This document shows, piece by piece, positions 31,318 through 33,319 of a stretch of 33,319 nucleotides of DNA. Both the position numbers and the translations under genes were made by a program. Every line of letters begins with the position of its first letter. Positions within the stretch are counted from its first letter, which is position 1. Source of the stretch: Gracilaria vermiculophylla (Eukaryota > Rhodophyta > Florideophyceae > Gracilariales > Gracilariaceae); the NCBI GenBank assembly GCA_019155205.2, contig JAHNZQ020000004.1, positions 1,521,844 to 1,555,162 of the forward strand, written 5' to 3'. Below the pieces are notes generated by a model that worked only from the letters and a program-made list of their open reading frames with translations, had not been told where the DNA came from and did not search any database.

Positions 31318-32309
31318 TCAGTAACTAATCTTTCCATCTTTTTGCTGAATAACGCAATTACGTTTGCGCATCGAATAAATGTAGTCACTAATTGTCAAAA
31401 TAGAAGTATTGTCCCAGCAATTCTTAGTTCAGTTCCTTAAATAAAAACTGTGCTAAACTGCGTTCCATGGCCATGAACTATTCTTGATAATGAATTACAT
31501 CCATTCTTGGTGAGGTTTACGTTTTGTGAGCGTGCTGGCCAATCCATTTCCATAATGATTGCTTCTCGAAGCCAGTCAGGCACCAGTTTAGATTTATACA
31601 TCGGTTAGTTATCGTGCTGGAAAACAAAACTTCTTCCGTGTACACAATATCTATAAGGTAGCTTATAGTTACAAACAACTTTTTGCTGGAATGCAGAGTC
31701 TATATGTCTATGAATGAATGCAATATCTGTTTTTCCATATTATAATATGCCAGCCCAGACCATTACAGAAACGCCTCCAGAGTTTCTTGTCTGAAATTCA
31801 GAGCGTTTCTTTCTTAGATCATGTCAATAAAATTTATAACAATTTGTATCATCCAAGTTGATTTTTTCTCGTCGGAAAAACTAACTGCGTCCCATTACGT
31901 TTTATAGTACACCATGTACGCATACCAATGAATTGTTTTTTGCTCCTGACTATCTTCTGAAAGGAATGTTTTAGTCATTTTTCTATACTTGAATAAGCTT
32001 TTCTTATTGATTTTATGTCGAACTGTTGATTTAGAAACATTAAAGTTTAAGTTTTTTGCAATTTTTTGCATTAAACTCTTCCTTGACACAGTTTCTGTTA
32101 TCTACCGCGTTTATCTGCAGAACTTAAAAGGTGTGGACGCCCTGTATATAAATATGTTCTACATGTTGCTGGATTTTTAAGGATACAGGAAATTGTGACT
32201 GGATTGCGCTTTAAAAGTCGGCTAGTTTCAACATAGACTTTTTTTTTATTAGCTTCAGTTGTATTATTTCAAGCTGTTCAGAGCGCGAGAGAAGAGATCC
32301 TCCAGCCAT
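31318..32309 (-). pseudogene. Tc1/mariner DD34E transposase, broken
   Basis: Minus strand, about 330 codons, the usual family length. It starts MAGGSLLSRSEQLEIIQL (ATG at 32309), the N-terminal helix-turn-helix. After frameshifts, VSKSTVRHKINKKSLFKYR is the second helix-turn-helix. FSDEKK holds the first Asp (31871-31873), followed by WMIQIV and NFRQETL. FVFQHDN holds the second Asp (31611-31613), with an in-frame TAA right after it. WPARSQNVNLTKN matches the WPxxSPDLNPIEN block; its Glu is Lys (31506-31508). The second Asp and this Lys are separated by exactly 34 residues, so it is DD34E with the Glu lost. The end reads SMRKRNCVIQQKDGKISY, stop at 31318-31320. It would have cut and joined the element at TA sites. 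Confidence 0.85.
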
Positions 32310-32417
32310 ATTGATGGATGTTGATGATGTAGTGTTATGATTATGAAACGGTTTTAATTTATATGTTCTGCAACAGGCGCACTACAGTACTACTTTGGCG
32401 CGTCTTTTAGGTATTGT

Positions 32418-32436
32418 ATGATTTTGAAACGCACTC
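32418..32436 (-). repeat. Right TIR of Tc1/mariner element
   Basis: On the minus strand GAGTGCGTTTCAAAATCAT. An inner copy, CGTTTCATAATC on the minus strand, lies at 32339-32350. Confidence 0.85.
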
Positions 32437-32699
32437 TACTACCGTGCTTGAAACAAACAAAAAGGATGTTCATCATCCTGTTTGTGCATCATCTGCACGA
32501 CCTGTAAAAGGGATATCCTGTGCCAATAACTGAAATCTAAAGGTCACCCTGTCACTTAAGAGCATTTCTTTAGGCGGTGTAGCTTTGGAGCCTGTGTTGC
32601 GGAAAGGTGCAGACTACAGCACGCCATGCTTCATGACATGAAATCGTTTGCCCCGAGTGCACGGGCACTGACCGCCGACGGTGCCCGTAACGGTCCAGA

Positions 32700-33038
32700 C
32701 ACTGGCCAGTTTACCCTCCTCGTTCCTGGACGAGAACGGGTGCGCGGTGGCGGCGGCGGCGGCACTGCTGGTGCTGCGCATGTGGGCGCGGTGCGGCGGC
32801 GCGCGCTGAGGTGGCGGCGGCGTGGATGACGGGTGGGATGTCGGGTGGCAAAGATGCGGGGACGGCAGCTGCGACAGCGGCTGCAGCGGCGGCGGTAGCG
32901 GTGGCGGGGGCGGTGGCGGTGGCGGTGGCGGTGGCGGTGGCAGTGGCAGTAATGCTGCTGCAGCTGCGCGCGTGGGTGCAGCGCATTGGCGTACGCTGAC
33001 GCGGTGGCGGCGACGAGGGCGATGGTGGCATTGATGAC
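32700..33038. repeat. GGC/GGTGGC simple-sequence DNA
   Basis: A GGC-rich stretch (32745-32765) and a run of near-perfect GGTGGC hexamers (about 32895-32945) keep several frames open on both strands, giving Gly- or Pro-rich peptides. I do not call these genes. The G-runs could form quadruplexes on the plus strand. Confidence 0.7.
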
Positions 33039-33182
33039 GGTGGGAGCGGCGCTGACGGATGGAGCGGCGACGACGGTGGGAGCGGCGACGACGGTGAGAG
33101 CGGCGATGACGGTGAGAGCGGCGACGACGGTGAGAGCGGCGACGACGGTGAGAGCGGCGACGACAGTGGGGGCGGCGACGAC
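33039..33182. repeat. 18-bp minisatellite, eight units
   Basis: Eight head-to-tail units of the type GGTGAGAGCGGCGACGAC at 33039, 33057, 33075, 33093, 33111, 33129, 33147 and 33165. The three copies from 33111 are identical and the outer ones differ at one to four bases. Because 18 is a multiple of 3 the frames stay open; one minus-strand frame reads as repeats of six residues (SPLSPS). No start, domain or splice context supports a gene. Confidence 0.9.
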
Positions 33183-33319
33183 GGGTATGGTGACGGGGGG
33201 TGGGAATGGGAGCAGCAATGGCGGCCAATGGAGGGCATTGCCGAAATTGCTAATGTTTGCATTTTCGCCCTCATCGCTCCGTGAACGTGACTGATGTGAC
33301 CCGTGCGAATGTCAGACTT
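33183..33319. other. Window end, nothing recognised
   Basis: Unique sequence after the minisatellite with no ORF or element signal. Confidence 0.4.

Larger units (their letters stand above)
31162..32436 (-). mobile_element. Tc1/mariner element with TIRs and TA flanks, defective
   Basis: 1275 bases bounded by terminal inverted repeats (31162-31180 and 32418-32436, 3 mismatches in 19) and flanked by TA on both sides (31160-31161, 32437-32438), the duplicated target of this superfamily. The interior carries one transposase pseudogene on the minus strand. Length and structure match a complete element that has decayed in place. Confidence 0.85.

Noticed and set aside
32614..33294. Overlapping ORFs of about 100-200 codons on both strands at the right end
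   Set aside because: They are translations of GGTGGC and 18-bp repeats, open in several frames at once.
1..33319. tRNA, rRNA, CRISPR or bacterial-type operons
   Set aside because: No such structure was seen; all recognisable coding sequence belongs to eukaryotic transposable elements.

Overview
This is a eukaryotic nuclear window made almost entirely of decayed, nested transposable elements. I see no intact host gene, rRNA, tRNA or CRISPR array. It holds remains of at least five Ty3/gypsy elements (three with a recognisable chromodomain), four Ty1/copia fragments from at least three families, one complete but dead Tc1/mariner element, and GC-rich low-complexity DNA. Base composition is patchwork: AT-rich copia and mariner copies sit beside GC-rich gypsy copies. 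The RT fragment at 19.77-20.61 kb is of a gypsy type I associate with oomycetes and red algae. A TE-rich protist or multicellular alga is plausible, but the species cannot be fixed from the sequence.

Layout. 0.0-1.3 kb: 3' end of copia D (minus). 2.5-3.28 kb: LTR-like block L1. 3.28-4.2 kb: copia A end (minus). 4.3-6.03 kb: gypsy G3 integrase and chromodomain (plus). 6.135-14.98 kb: gypsy G1, a nearly full-length but broken chromovirus (minus), with 3' LTR, gag, protease, RNase H, integrase, chromodomain and an ORF on the opposite strand. 14.99-15.64 kb: gypsy G6 3' end (plus), followed by block L2 (15.66-16.43 kb). 16.43-18.28 kb: copia B (plus). 18.3-19.7 kb: CCN-rich low-complexity DNA. 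19.77-20.61 kb: gypsy G5 RT (plus). 20.61-24.63 kb: gypsy G2 (plus), a second copy of the G1 family, interrupted by a 100-N assembly gap. 24.63-26.40 kb: copia C with its 3' LTR (plus). 26.40-30.14 kb: gypsy G4 gag-pol (minus). 31.16-32.44 kb: Tc1/mariner (minus). 32.7-33.2 kb: GGTGGC repeats and an 18-bp minisatellite.

The main discovery is in the G1/G2 family. Both copies carry a large ORF of about 740 codons between the pol chromodomain and the 3' LTR, on the strand opposite to gag-pol. The ORF is open for 633 codons in G2 and riddled with stops and frameshifts in G1. The two copies still align from the same ATG, and in a stretch compared codon by codon most differences fall at third codon positions. 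This is what an antisense accessory gene, under selection while the elements were active, would look like. I do not recognise its protein family.
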